DNA from: Billgrantia azerbaijanica | GTDB taxonomy: Bacteria; Pseudomonadota; Gammaproteobacteria; Pseudomonadales; Halomonadaceae | DNA: 64,000 bases | Reading direction: 5' to 3' | Assembly: GCA_004551485.1 (NCBI GenBank) | Contig: SBLD01000003.1 | Span: 248,001 to 312,000 of the forward strand | In this document: positions 8,170-18,046 of the stretch, one piece after another | Position numbering within the stretch: position 1 is the stretch's first letter | Layout of the letters: each line of letters starts with the position of its first letter | The notes under the pieces: generated by a model | Database searches by the model: none | Seen by the model: the letters and a program-made list of their open reading frames with translations, nothing else | Told to the model about the DNA's origin: nothing | Translations under genes and position numbers: made by a program

Positions 8170-9707
8170 GGGCGGGAAATCTCGGCCGAGAGCTCGGCCA
8201 GCTCGAGCGGTGGCACCGGCATTTCGACGCGCAGGTTGTTGAACAGCAGCTCCGGCAGGGCGACGGTGTACCAGAGGCGTGCCTCGATCGCGTAGGGGCC
8301 GGTGCCGGCCTCGGGAAGGGGAATGTCATAGCCGACCACGTCCTCGCCCTTCGGCGGTATGGTCTTGCGCTCCCAGTCGATGGCGGCCGTCTGGAAGGTG
8401 AGGTGGTCGCGGATGGGCTTGCCCTCGCTGTCGCGGAAGATCTCCATCCAGCGCACCGCGCCCTCGGCCACCTCGCCCGTGTCGGCGTCGTAGGCGCCGG
8501 AGTGGAACACGACCCGGCCCTCGGCATCGCGCAGGCGCACCTCGAGCCACATGTGCTTCTGGTCGAGCACGCCCGTTGGCAGGTTGTGGCCGGCGCCGAG
8601 GTTCTGCACGGCGATATCGACGTGCAGGGTGCCGTCGCTGGTTCGCGTGTCGCGCAGCTCCAGACCCGCGGCGGCGCGCAGCAGTGCCCGCGTGGCCTCG
8701 CCCTGCTGCTCGATCAGTTCGAGCTGGCGCTCCTGGCTCATCCCGGGCAGGAAGCCGCCCCGCAGGAAGGCCAGGTTGGAGCCCAGCGAGGTATCGAACA
8801 GCAGGTAGTTGGCGCCGATGAAACGGTGCGTGTAGCGCTCGGGCTTGGCGACATGGCCGTCGCGCAGGCGTTGCACGTAGCCGGCGGGATCGGGCGCCAT
8901 GTGGCAGTCCTGGCAGGTGATGTCGTTCTCCTCGTACCAGCTGCCCTGCCACTCCTGGTAGGTTGCCTGGGCGTAGTGCGGCTCCGTCGATTTCGACATC
9001 GACGCATCGAGGATCTCGGTATGGCAGCCGCCGCAGAAGCCGGATGTCTTGATCAGCTCGTTGGTGCGCTCGGCGCCGAAGGCGCGGGCGTGATCGCGCG
9101 GGGCGGCGACCAGCAGCGGACCGGACAGTTGGTCGAGGCTCGTCTCGAGGGTCAGCGTCAGGGCGCCGTTGCCCTGCTCGGGGTCGGCGTGAACGGCGGT
9201 GTGGCAGGCGATGCAGCTCACCCCCTCCGCCGCGGCATCCGAGGGCATGACCGAGGTGAAGCGGTTGGTGCGCCCGGTCAGCAGTTCGGCGGGGGAGTGG
9301 CAGCCCTCGCAGAAGCGCGCCTGCTCGACGCCGTGGCCCAGCAGGTCCTCGTTGGCCTCGACGGTCTTCTCGTAGACGTTGTCGAGCCCGGCGTAGGCGT
9401 GCAGGGAGGGCAGCCATTCCTCGAATTCCCGTTGGTGGCAGGTGGCGCACTCCGCCGACGAGGGGATGGTCGCGGGGTTGGCGAACTGGCCGGATGCCGT
9501 CTGCATGCGCGACGGCCAGAAAGGGCGGGGGTCGCCCGCTTCGTCGGGGCCGAACGGCAACTGGTAATAGGGGACCTCGTCGAGCGCCACGCCGGGCTCC
9601 GGAGGCGAGGGGATGGCGAGCGAGAGGCCGGCGATCACGACGGCGGCAAGGACAAGGCCCAACGCGATGGGGCGGGCGTGGTAGCGAAGCTGTGACTTGA
9701 GTGGCAT
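8166..9707 (-). CDS. Membrane-anchored pentahaem cytochrome c
   Basis: A 513-aa protein with an uncleaved-looking N-terminal membrane helix (residues 12-32) and five CXXCH motifs: CATCH 87-91, CEGCH 133-137, CIACH 165-169, CGGCH 225-229 and CQDCH 265-269. The region after residue 290 has no haem motifs and looks like a beta-rich domain. It resembles the cytochrome c554-like multihaem families. It sits between a small cytochrome b and an FTR1 permease with tight spacing (4-bp overlap downstream, 31 bp upstream). Electron transfer for iron uptake is therefore the best inference, but the direction (iron reduction or oxidation) cannot be read from sequence. Confidence 0.85.
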   Translation of the reverse strand: MPLKSQLRYHARPIALGLVLAAVVIAGLSLAIPSPPEPGVALDEVPYYQLPFGPDEAGDPRPFWPSRMQTASGQFANPATIPSSAECATCHQREFEEWLPSLHAYAGLDNVYEKTVEANEDLLGHGVEQARFCEGCHSPAELLTGRTNRFTSVMPSDAAAEGVSCIACHTAVHADPEQGNGALTLTLETSLDQLSGPLLVAAPRDHARAFGAERTNELIKTSGFCGGCHTEILDASMSKSTEPHYAQATYQEWQGSWYEENDITCQDCHMAPDPAGYVQRLRDGHVAKPERYTHRFIGANYLLFDTSLGSNLAFLRGGFLPGMSQERQLELIEQQGEATRALLRAAAGLELRDTRTSDGTLHVDIAVQNLGAGHNLPTGVLDQKHMWLEVRLRDAEGRVVFHSGAYDADTGEVAEGAVRWMEIFRDSEGKPIRDHLTFQTAAIDWERKTIPPKGEDVVGYDIPLPEAGTGPYAIEARLWYTVALPELLFNNLRVEMPVPPLELAELSAEISRP

Positions 9708-9738
9708 GGCGACGGTTTCTGTCTGTGGCTGGCCTTGG

Positions 9739-10278
9739 CTAGGGCTGGCTGTGGGGGCGGTGTCCGCCGGTCGGTGAGGCTGCTCGTTTCCAGTGGCGCA
9801 GGGTCAGGTGGGTGACCACCCCCAGCGCCGCGGCGATGGAGAACCACAGGTGCAGGAAACTCAGCAGGTCGCTCGTCTCGAAGCGCCAGAACCAGATGTG
9901 GCCCAGCAGGTAGAGCGCCGGCGGCAGCGCCATCAGCAGCCCCGTGGCGATGACGACCAGGTATTTGCCCAGCAGCGCCCAGCCGAGCAGGGTGAACAGA
10001 CGCCTCTGGCTGCGCGCCGGACCGCTGCGTACGTGACTCAGCAGCCAGGGCGCCAGCGCCAGGGTGAAGAGCGCGCCCCCCAGCAGGTGCAGGACGAGCA
10101 CCAGCTTGCCGGCAGCCCAGTGGCTGGCGGCAAGGAATTCCAGATACAGGCCGCTGAGGGTGAGCAGCGCAAAGGCGGCGGTGAGCGTGGCCGAGTAGGC
10201 GCTGCCGCCCTTCCATGCCGGGATGGTGTCGCCTGTCGACGCGGGCAGCGCCGTGGTGGGGTGGGTGGTGGTGGTCAT
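9739..10278 (-). CDS. Four-helix cytochrome b-like membrane protein
   Basis: A 179-aa protein with four membrane segments. Histidines in helix 2 (LVLHLLGG and LLSHV) and helix 4 (FLHLWFS and VVTHLTLRHW) give the spacing of a dihaem cytochrome b561/DUF4405-type subunit. The ATG at 10278 is preferred over an upstream alternative because the protein then begins with a short polar tail. It lies between the EfeO-like gene and the pentahaem cytochrome. Together they could pass electrons between the quinone pool and periplasmic iron. No exact family can be named with confidence. Confidence 0.7.
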   Translation of the reverse strand: MTTTTHPTTALPASTGDTIPAWKGGSAYSATLTAAFALLTLSGLYLEFLAASHWAAGKLVLVLHLLGGALFTLALAPWLLSHVRSGPARSQRRLFTLLGWALLGKYLVVIATGLLMALPPALYLLGHIWFWRFETSDLLSFLHLWFSIAAALGVVTHLTLRHWKRAASPTGGHRPHSQP

Positions 10279-10354
10279 GGCTAGTCCGGGTAGCACGCCG
10301 ACGCCCGGGAACGGGTCCCGGGCGACAGCGGAGTGCAGGGTTGGCGAGCGCTTG

Positions 10355-11413
10355 TTATCCGCGAATGGTCACGTCATTCTTGGCCGCTGCCTGCAGTACC
10401 ATGGCGACGATGCGGTCGGCGATATCCTGGGCGTCGTTGCCCAGCGCATCGGCTTCTTCGGCGGTGAAGCGTTCGCCGGCCTGTTCGCGCTGGTAGGTCT
10501 CCTCGACCAGGCCGAGCAGGTCCTCGAAGCCGTTGCGAATCGAGGTGTCGAGGGCGGCGTCGCCCTGCGCGACCACCGGGGAGATGGCCTCGAAGTACAT
10601 CTTGCGGCAGCCGCCCATGATGCCCTGGACATCCACCAGGCGACTCCGGGCGACGAAGGCGCCAATCTCGCCGTTGATGAACTGCGACTCCTTCCACTCG
10701 CCGAAATAGTCGCCCACGGTGGGGGTCATGGTGACGACGGCGGTGAAGGCGTCGTCGCGATTCGGCGCCCAGGCCGACATGTCCTTCTCCAGTTCCCGGG
10801 ACCAGTGGTCGATGGCCTGGGCGGCGCCCAGGGCGAGGTTGGCGTCGAAGAGCACCTCGCCGCGGGTGATCGTGCCGTTGCCGTCGAGGTCGGCGTCCAG
10901 CATCACGTGCTCGGGCTCGGCGCCCCAGAACATGGGCTCGGTGATGCCGTGGAAGAGGTTGCCGGGGCGCTCGAGCACGCTGCCATCGGGGAGCGTCAGG
11001 TCGTACTCGGCCACGTCCTCGGTCGCCGAGCCGGGATTGCCCGCATCGAGGATCAGGTCGTACTTGGCCGTCTCGGGGATGCCGGCGACGATCCCCTCGA
11101 TGGTTTCGTATTCGTTGGAGGTGGCCAGCCAGACCTGGCGGATCTCGTGGATCGTCGCGGCCAGCGTGTCGCCCTCGGCTTCCCAGGCGGCGGCATAGTC
11201 GCCGTCGTGCTCGGCGATCACGTTGGCATAGGTTTCCACCGCGTCGAGCAGCTCTGTGGCCTGGTCGATCAGCCTGGCGTTGTGCGTCAGGGTGAACTGC
11301 TTGACCTCCTCGAGCCCCTGCTGCTCGCCGTCGGTGGCGGCGAGCGCCGGCGAGGCGAAGAGTCCGGCGGCAATGGCGGTGGCCAGAAGCGTACGGGCGT
11401 GATGGTGGAGCAT
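10355..11413 (-). CDS. Periplasmic EfeO/imelysin-like iron-binding protein with EF-hand
   Basis: A 352-aa exported protein (signal peptide ending ASPALA/AT near residue 26). The helical body and motifs EYETIEGIVAGI (101-112) and NLFHGITEPMFWG (152-164) match the imelysin/peptidase M75 fold used by EfeO and EfeM iron-uptake proteins. A perfect EF-hand loop, DLDGNGTITRGE (about 175-186), is inserted after that motif, suggesting calcium binding. It is the first gene of the iron operon (EfeO-like, cytochrome b, pentahaem cytochrome, FTR1). It probably captures periplasmic iron and hands it to the permease. No clear Fur box was recognised upstream. Confidence 0.8.
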   Translation of the reverse strand: MLHHHARTLLATAIAAGLFASPALAATDGEQQGLEEVKQFTLTHNARLIDQATELLDAVETYANVIAEHDGDYAAAWEAEGDTLAATIHEIRQVWLATSNEYETIEGIVAGIPETAKYDLILDAGNPGSATEDVAEYDLTLPDGSVLERPGNLFHGITEPMFWGAEPEHVMLDADLDGNGTITRGEVLFDANLALGAAQAIDHWSRELEKDMSAWAPNRDDAFTAVVTMTPTVGDYFGEWKESQFINGEIGAFVARSRLVDVQGIMGGCRKMYFEAISPVVAQGDAALDTSIRNGFEDLLGLVEETYQREQAGERFTAEEADALGNDAQDIADRIVAMVLQAAAKNDVTIRG

Positions 11414-11543
11414 GGGCCTTGTCCTCGTTCGTCACTGGATCGTTCGACAGCTGGGCGCTGCAGTGGGGGCGTGCCGCGAAGGCGTGACCCTTTGTACCAT
11501 CAGCGATGCCTCAAACGAGAGAAGTTTTCATTTATATTCGTGG

Positions 11544-13772
11544 TTATTTGATCTGGTGCAAGTTTTTCGCTGCCGGCGGCAGCCGGCGCGCGAAGGCGCC
11601 CGCCGCCATCGGCTTGCCGTAGTAGTACCCCTGCACGATGTGGCAGCCCTCGCGGGCCAACCAGGCGACCTGTTCGGCGCGCTCCACTCCCTCGGTGATC
11701 ACCCGGATATCGAGCCGGCGCGCCAGCGAGATCACCGCGGAGACGATGGCCTGGTCGGCCGCGTCGCTGGTGATGTCGCCGATGAAGGACTTGTCGATCT
11801 TGAGCGCATCCAGCGGCAGGTCGCGCAGGTAGCGCAGGCTCGAATAGCCGGTGCCGAAGTCGTCCATGGCCAGGCGCACGCCGAGCGCGCGCAGCGTCTC
11901 GAGCATGGGCAGGACGCGTTCGACCTGCTCCATCATCACGGTTTCGGTGATCTCGATCTGCAGCAGCCCCGGATCCAGGGCGTGGCGCGTCAGCGCCTCG
12001 CGGATCAGCGGCACGGTGCGTGCGGGGTCGCACTCCTTGACCGAGAGGTTGATCGACACCGGCAGCGCCAGGCCGCGCCGCTGCCACTCGGCCGCCTGGG
12101 CGATGGCCCGGTCGATCACCCAGGCACCGATCGGCAGGATCAGCCCCGACTCCTCGGCCTGGGGAATGAAGGCGTCGGGGGGGATCATGCCGTTCCGGGG
12201 GTGCTGCCAGCGCAGCAGCGCCTCGGCCCCGACGATGCGCTCACGGCGCGTGTCGATGATCGGCTGGTAGTGCAGGTGCAGCTGCTGCCCCTCCAGGGCG
12301 CGGTGCAGGTCGCTCTCGATGGAGAGCTTCGCCGCGGCGTGGCGGCCGAGGTCGGCGGAGAACAGCGACACCCGATTGCGGCCGGTCTCCTTGGACCGGT
12401 ACATGGCCGCATCGGCGTGCTTGAGCAGCGTCTGGCTGTCGCGGCCGTGGGCGGGGTAGAGGCTGATGCCGATGCTGGTCGAGACGAACAGGCGCTGGCC
12501 CTCGATCGCGAAGGGGGGCTCGAGCGCCGCGATGACCTTGTCGGCGACCCGGCGGGCATCCGCCGGGGCGTTGAGGTCGTCGAGCAGGATGACGAATTCG
12601 TCGCCGCCGAAGCGAGCGATGGTGTCGTGGCCGCGCAGGCAGCGCTTGAGCCGTCCGGCGACCTGGCGCAGCAGTTCGTCGCCGGCATCGTGGCCCAGGC
12701 TGTCGTTGATGAGCTTGAAGCGGTCCAGGTCGAGGAACAGGATGCCGAGGAGCGACCGCGGTTGCCGTTCGGTCGCCTGGGTGAGCCGCTGGTGCAGGTG
12801 GTGGCGGTTGGCCAGCCCGGTCAGGGGGTCGTGGGTCGCCTGGTGCACCAGGTGCTGTTCGGCCTGCTTGCGCTCGGTGATGTCGTGGAGGATGCCGATG
12901 TAGTGGGTGTTCGTCCCGGCCGGGTCCTCCACCGGCGAGACGAACAGTTCCACCCAGCGCCGTTCGCCGCGGTCCGGCGTGAAGGCGAGCACCGTGTAGC
13001 CTTCGCGGTGGGAGGCCACCGCCTGACGGATATGGTCCATGCAGCTCGCCTCCCGGTGGTCGCTGTGCTGGCACAGGCAGGGGAGGGGGCCGGCGTCGTC
13101 GCCGGCCAGGCCGGTCAGCTGGCGGAAGGCGGCATTGGCGTAGATGACCGGAAAGCCGTCCTGCCGGATGTCGACGATGAAGATGCCGTTGGTGCTCGAG
13201 TCCATGGCCCGCTCGCGCAGCCGGCTGCGCGCCTCGGCGCACGCCTGCGCCTGCTTCTCGGCATCGATGTAGCTGTCGATGGCCAGGCAGATGTCGAAGG
13301 TGACGGCCTTGAACAGGGTGTCGAGGGTCGCGGCGGCGGACTCCCCCCGGCGTTCGCAGTGGGCGAGCAGCTCGGGCAGCAGGCCGGCGAGGTACTTGCG
13401 GTAGGCGCCGATGTACCACTTGGGGGCCAGCCCGATGCGCTGGTGCACGCGACCGACGTTGAGGCGGTTCTCCACGTAGTGCCAGTCCGGTGCCCCGGCA
13501 TAGAGGCGCTGGAAGTAGGCCGCGTGGGAGCGGCGCAGGCGCGACAGCGCCGCCGGGTCGCTGAGCAGCGTGCGGGTGTCGGCGAAGTCCAGCAGGTGCG
13601 CGTAGAAGGCATCCGCCCGGACGTCCCAGGCCGCCTGCAGCGGCGCCTCCAGCGCCTGCAGGCGCCGCCGGTCGTCGGCATCGAACTCGAGGAAGGCGAG
13701 CCGCTCGGCGATCTCCTCGCCGTCGATGCCCAGGGTCCCGGCGAAGGTCTCGACCGGCGGTGGGGCGTTCAT
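11544..13772 (-). CDS. Globin-coupled GGDEF-EAL c-di-GMP enzyme
   Basis: A 742-aa cytosolic signalling protein. Residues 1-165 form a sensor globin with the family motif VHQRIGLAPKWYIGAY, where His110 is the likely haem ligand. A PAS domain follows (about 175-300), then GGDEF (RFGGDEF, intact) and EAL (AEALLRW, and DDFGTGYSSL). It could make or break c-di-GMP in response to O2 or NO. The start is the ATG at 13772, 2 bp after the stop of the chemoreceptor gene, so the two are co-transcribed. Both lie in the same orientation as ytfE, downstream of the NorR-controlled promoter. Confidence 0.9.
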   Translation of the reverse strand: MNAPPPVETFAGTLGIDGEEIAERLAFLEFDADDRRRLQALEAPLQAAWDVRADAFYAHLLDFADTRTLLSDPAALSRLRRSHAAYFQRLYAGAPDWHYVENRLNVGRVHQRIGLAPKWYIGAYRKYLAGLLPELLAHCERRGESAAATLDTLFKAVTFDICLAIDSYIDAEKQAQACAEARSRLRERAMDSSTNGIFIVDIRQDGFPVIYANAAFRQLTGLAGDDAGPLPCLCQHSDHREASCMDHIRQAVASHREGYTVLAFTPDRGERRWVELFVSPVEDPAGTNTHYIGILHDITERKQAEQHLVHQATHDPLTGLANRHHLHQRLTQATERQPRSLLGILFLDLDRFKLINDSLGHDAGDELLRQVAGRLKRCLRGHDTIARFGGDEFVILLDDLNAPADARRVADKVIAALEPPFAIEGQRLFVSTSIGISLYPAHGRDSQTLLKHADAAMYRSKETGRNRVSLFSADLGRHAAAKLSIESDLHRALEGQQLHLHYQPIIDTRRERIVGAEALLRWQHPRNGMIPPDAFIPQAEESGLILPIGAWVIDRAIAQAAEWQRRGLALPVSINLSVKECDPARTVPLIREALTRHALDPGLLQIEITETVMMEQVERVLPMLETLRALGVRLAMDDFGTGYSSLRYLRDLPLDALKIDKSFIGDITSDAADQAIVSAVISLARRLDIRVITEGVERAEQVAWLAREGCHIVQGYYYGKPMAAGAFARRLPPAAKNLHQIK

Positions 13773-13774
13773 GG

Positions 13775-14902
13775 TCAAGCGGTCTCCGGCGTCGGGGCGT
13801 GGGCGAGGCTGGCCGGCGGCGCCGTCAGGGCCGCGTGCCGGGCGGTGTCCGGCCGATACTTGCGCATGATGTAGCGCAGGCGTTTCATGACATCGAGGTT
13901 GGCGGATTCCATCCGCGCCAGCGCGGCCATGGCCTCGTCGGTACGTCCCGCCTGGTGGTGGCTTACCGCCTCGATGGCCTGGTGGTGCACCTCGCGGTGC
14001 GGCAGCTCCAGGGCCTGGAAGTCGCGGTCGTCACCGAAGCGGCTGCTGCCGCTGCCGGCGTAGTACCAGCGACCCAGCGCGCACTGGGTCTCGTCGGGCA
14101 GGTCCGCGGCGGTCTTGTCCGAGAGGCCCATGAAGATGCGGTAGACCTCGAGCTTGATCTCCAGCTCCTCCAGGTTGGCGAGCTCCACCTCGCTGAGCAT
14201 GGCGGAGAAGGCGAGCGCCCGGCTGCTCTCGCCGGTCAGCCCCAGCAGCTGTTCGGTGCGTTGCATCACCCGGCTCGCCTCGCGGCTCAGGCGCTCGGCC
14301 TGGCGGGCGTTGGCGTCCATCGCCCCGTCGACCTGGCCGGCCTGGCCGAGGATGCTGCCGTTGAGGCCGCCGATCTCGTCGGTGGCCTGGGTGGTGCGCG
14401 AGGCCAGTTCGCGCACCTCGGTGGCCACCACGGCGAAGCCGCGGCCGGCGTCGCCGGCCCGCGCCGCCTCGATGCTGGCGTTGAAGGCCAGCAGCGTCGT
14501 CTGCAGCGAGATCTCCTCGATGACGCCGACGAAGTTGCCAATGCGCCCGGCGTCGCCGCGCAACGAGGTGACCTGCTCGGCGGCCTGGCCGATGCGTTCA
14601 TTGAGGCCGCGCAGCTCCGCCACCATGGCGTTCAGGGCATCCTGGCTGCGCAGCGATTCGCTGGCGGTGAAGTCGGTGACCTGCTGGTTGCCCAGCAGCA
14701 GCTCGGCGAGTTCCGAGAAGGATTCGCGCAGCGCCACCACGGAGTCGCCGAAGCCGGTGAGGTTGGCGAACAGGTGCTGGTGGAGCCGCTGCTCCGTCTC
14801 CAGGGCGTCGACGCGGGCCTGCAGCCGATCGCGTTCGCTGCGCAGAGCGTCGGCGTCCCCAGCGGGCTGGGGGGCGCGGCGGGTGCGTTTCCATAGGCGC
14901 AT
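13775..14902 (-). CDS. Soluble chemoreceptor (MCP) with C-terminal CZB domain
   Basis: A 375-aa methyl-accepting chemotaxis-like protein with no signal or membrane segment. A short coiled N-terminus leads to the MCP hairpin (tip region [20 protein letters not shown]). The C-terminus is a chemoreceptor zinc-binding domain ([10 protein letters not shown], then [11 protein letters not shown]). CZB receptors sense redox or oxidants through a zinc-bound Cys. The start at 14902 follows an AGGAG. It is translationally linked to the globin-GGDEF-EAL gene (2-bp gap), suggesting one redox/NO response unit for motility and biofilm control. Confidence 0.9.
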   Translation of the reverse strand: MRLWKRTRRAPQPAGDADALRSERDRLQARVDALETEQRLHQHLFANLTGFGDSVVALRESFSELAELLLGNQQVTDFTASESLRSQDALNAMVAELRGLNERIGQAAEQVTSLRGDAGRIGNFVGVIEEISLQTTLLAFNASIEAARAGDAGRGFAVVATEVRELASRTTQATDEIGGLNGSILGQAGQVDGAMDANARQAERLSREASRVMQRTEQLLGLTGESSRALAFSAMLSEVELANLEELEIKLEVYRIFMGLSDKTAADLPDETQCALGRWYYAGSGSSRFGDDRDFQALELPHREVHHQAIEAVSHHQAGRTDEAMAALARMESANLDVMKRLRYIMRKYRPDTARHAALTAPPASLAHAPTPETA

Positions 14903-14976
14903 GAGGGCTCCTGGTCGTTCAGGGGGAGGGAAGGGACCGCCCGGCATGGCGGGCGGTGACGGCGCTGTCGGTCGTC

Positions 14977-15633
14977 TCAGCCGGCACGCTCGAACAGCAG
15001 GTTGTTCTCCAGGTGGATGTGCTGCATCAGGTCCTCGCGGAACTCGCGCAGGCCGGCGTAGAGGGCGCGCCAGGTGGTGCAGGCGCCCTTGGGCGGGGTG
15101 ATGTCGTCGGTCAGCGCCATGATCTGCTCGAGGCTCTCGCCGTGGTCGTCGTGCTCGTGGCGCATCACCGTGATCGGCCCCTGGGCCTGGGCGCCCAGGC
15201 CGTTACGCAGCATGGGGAAGAGGATCTGCTCCTCCTTCTGCATGTGGCTCTCCAGCTCCTGGTGGATGGCGGTGAGCAGGTCGGCGAGCCCGCGCGGGCA
15301 GCTCTCGCGCTCGCCGTGGACCTGCTCGACCCGGCGCGCCATGCGCGTCAGCTCCGCCAGCTGCTGGCGGTGGACGTCGTGGTAGCGCGTCAGGAGGTGG
15401 TCGATCAGCGCGTCGTTGCCGGCGTCGCGCCAGTCGTGCTCGTCGGGGTTGGCCGCCGGCAGGGCCTCCAGCTCGGCGATGAGCTTGTCGGGATGCAGGC
15501 CGACGCGTTGGGCGGCCTCGCGCAGGGTGATGCGCCCGCCGCAGCAGAAGTCGATGTGGTGGGCATGGAAGACGCGGGTGGCGCCGGGCAGGGAGAGAGC
15601 GATGCGGCCCACGGTCTGGTCGAGCAGGGTCAT
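14977..15633 (-). CDS. ytfE: Di-iron protein for repair of Fe-S clusters (RIC)
   Basis: A 218-aa member of the YtfE/ScdA/DnrN family. The N-terminal ScdA domain contains HHIDFCCGG (residues 25-33). The C-terminal hemerythrin-like bundle carries the His/Glu iron ligands ([41 protein letters not shown]). It repairs NO- or peroxide-damaged Fe-S clusters. The start at 15633 is required because an earlier in-frame ATG at 15675 overlaps the sigma-54 promoter. Three NorR sites and this promoter lie in the gap to norR, so NO should induce it through NorR rather than NsrR. Confidence 0.95.
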   Translation of the reverse strand: MTLLDQTVGRIALSLPGATRVFHAHHIDFCCGGRITLREAAQRVGLHPDKLIAELEALPAANPDEHDWRDAGNDALIDHLLTRYHDVHRQQLAELTRMARRVEQVHGERESCPRGLADLLTAIHQELESHMQKEEQILFPMLRNGLGAQAQGPITVMRHEHDDHGESLEQIMALTDDITPPKGACTTWRALYAGLREFREDLMQHIHLENNLLFERAG

Positions 15634-15670
15634 GGAGGTTCCTCGTGATCGGAAGCGTGGACCCTGTTTC

Positions 15671-15686
15671 TGCAAGGGGTGTGCCA
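15671..15686 (-). promoter_or_regulatory. Sigma-54 promoter of ytfE
   Basis: On the minus strand it reads TGGCAC-ACCCC-TTGCA, a full match to the -24/-12 consensus with the invariant GG and GC correctly spaced. It points towards ytfE, 38 bp before the start codon. Confidence 0.92.
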
Positions 15687-15727
15687 GAAAACAATAATGC
15701 GTAAACTCAATGAGTTGCTATCATTGT

Positions 15728-15785
15728 GGTGAAAAATACCCTGGCATGGTAGGGTGTTTTTCACCCTTGTAAGGTGATTTTTACC
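15728..15785. promoter_or_regulatory. Three NorR enhancer sites (GGT-N7-ACC)
   Basis: GGTGAAAAATACC (15728-15740), GGTGTTTTTCACC (15753-15765) and GGTGATTTTTACC (15773-15785) all fit GGT-N7-ACC. Three upstream sites for a NorR hexamer is the known arrangement in E. coli. The third site abuts the norR start codon and covers its ribosome-binding region, so NorR probably also limits its own synthesis. Confidence 0.88.
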
Positions 15786-17339
<1,554 letters not shown>

Positions 17340-17354
17340 GGAAAAAAATCCCAG

Positions 17355-17392
17355 ATATGGTGCTTGATCCTCGGATATGGTCTATATATGGT
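17355..17392. repeat. Three direct repeats ATATGGT
   Basis: ATATGGT occurs at 17355, 17375 and 17386, in the AT-rich leader between norR and ubiT. The spacing of 20 and 11 bp is close to whole helical turns, which suggests a protein-binding array. The factor is unknown. Confidence 0.45.
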
Positions 17393-17424
17393 GTGCAGGC
17401 CCCGGTCGGGGCAGTGGTGCGGGC

Positions 17425-17438
17425 TTGACGCATATCAG
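17425..17438 (+). promoter_or_regulatory. FNR/DNR-type box upstream of ubiT
   Basis: TTGACGCATATCAG matches 8 of 10 positions of TTGAT-N4-ATCAA. A -10-like TAGGAT (17461-17466) sits exactly where a class II activator at -41.5 would need it. Confidence 0.65.
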
Positions 17439-17538
17439 TGCGCAGCGTGGCCGGTGCGCCTAGGATGAACGGTTCGCCGGCGCACTGTGGCCGGCGGTCA
17501 CTTGTCCAACGTTTTGGATACCACCGAGGAGAGTTTCC

Positions 17539-18012
17539 ATGCTGCCGTTGTCGCTGCCACGCCCCCCCGCCCCGACCCGCCTGATCCGTGCCATCGACCC
17601 GCGGGTGCCGCTACCGGTCAAGCGCCGGGTGGTCGAGCCGGTGCTCAACCGCACCTTCGCCGAGCCTCTGGCGGAGGGCGAGTTCGACGCCCTGGAAGGG
17701 CGGCGCATCACGCTCGCCGTCGAGGACCTGGGGGTGGTGTTGACGCTCTCCCTGGCGGACGGCCGCCTGGTGCTGTGCCGTGAGGCCGGCGAGGCCACCA
17801 TCCGTGGCGGCTGGCGGGAGTTCCTGTGCCTGGCCACGCGCCGCGAGGACCCCGATGCGCTGTTCTTCCAGCGCCGACTGCTGATCGAGGGCGACACCGA
17901 GCTGGGGTTGATGGTCAAGAACCTGCTGGACAGCCGCGAAGAGGGCCTGGCCCAAGGGCGGCTGGGCGAGTGGCTGGCGCGCCTGGAGCGGTTGGCGCGA
18001 CGCGACGACTGA
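17539..18012 (+). CDS. ubiT: UbiT, SCP2-domain factor for O2-independent ubiquinone synthesis
   Basis: A 157-aa protein with an SCP2-type lipid-binding fold. It begins LPLSLPRPPAPTRLIRAI and ends in a helix containing DTELGLMVKNLLD, both typical of UbiT (YhbT). UbiT works with the Cys-rich UbiU and UbiV proteins, encoded at 25.5-27.4 kb, to hydroxylate ubiquinone precursors without oxygen, allowing quinone-dependent denitrification. Only 34 bp separate it from nrdJa, so the two anaerobic functions probably share a transcript led by an FNR-type box. Confidence 0.88.
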   Translation: MLPLSLPRPPAPTRLIRAIDPRVPLPVKRRVVEPVLNRTFAEPLAEGEFDALEGRRITLAVEDLGVVLTLSLADGRLVLCREAGEATIRGGWREFLCLATRREDPDALFFQRRLLIEGDTELGLMVKNLLDSREEGLAQGRLGEWLARLERLARRDD

Positions 18013-18046
18013 ACCCACTATTTCGAGCTTGCGGAGATCCTTTGAC

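Noticed and set aside
15634-15675. Longer N-terminus of ytfE from the ATG at 15675
   Set aside because: It would put the start codon inside the sigma-54 promoter; the AGGAACC before 15633 fits better.
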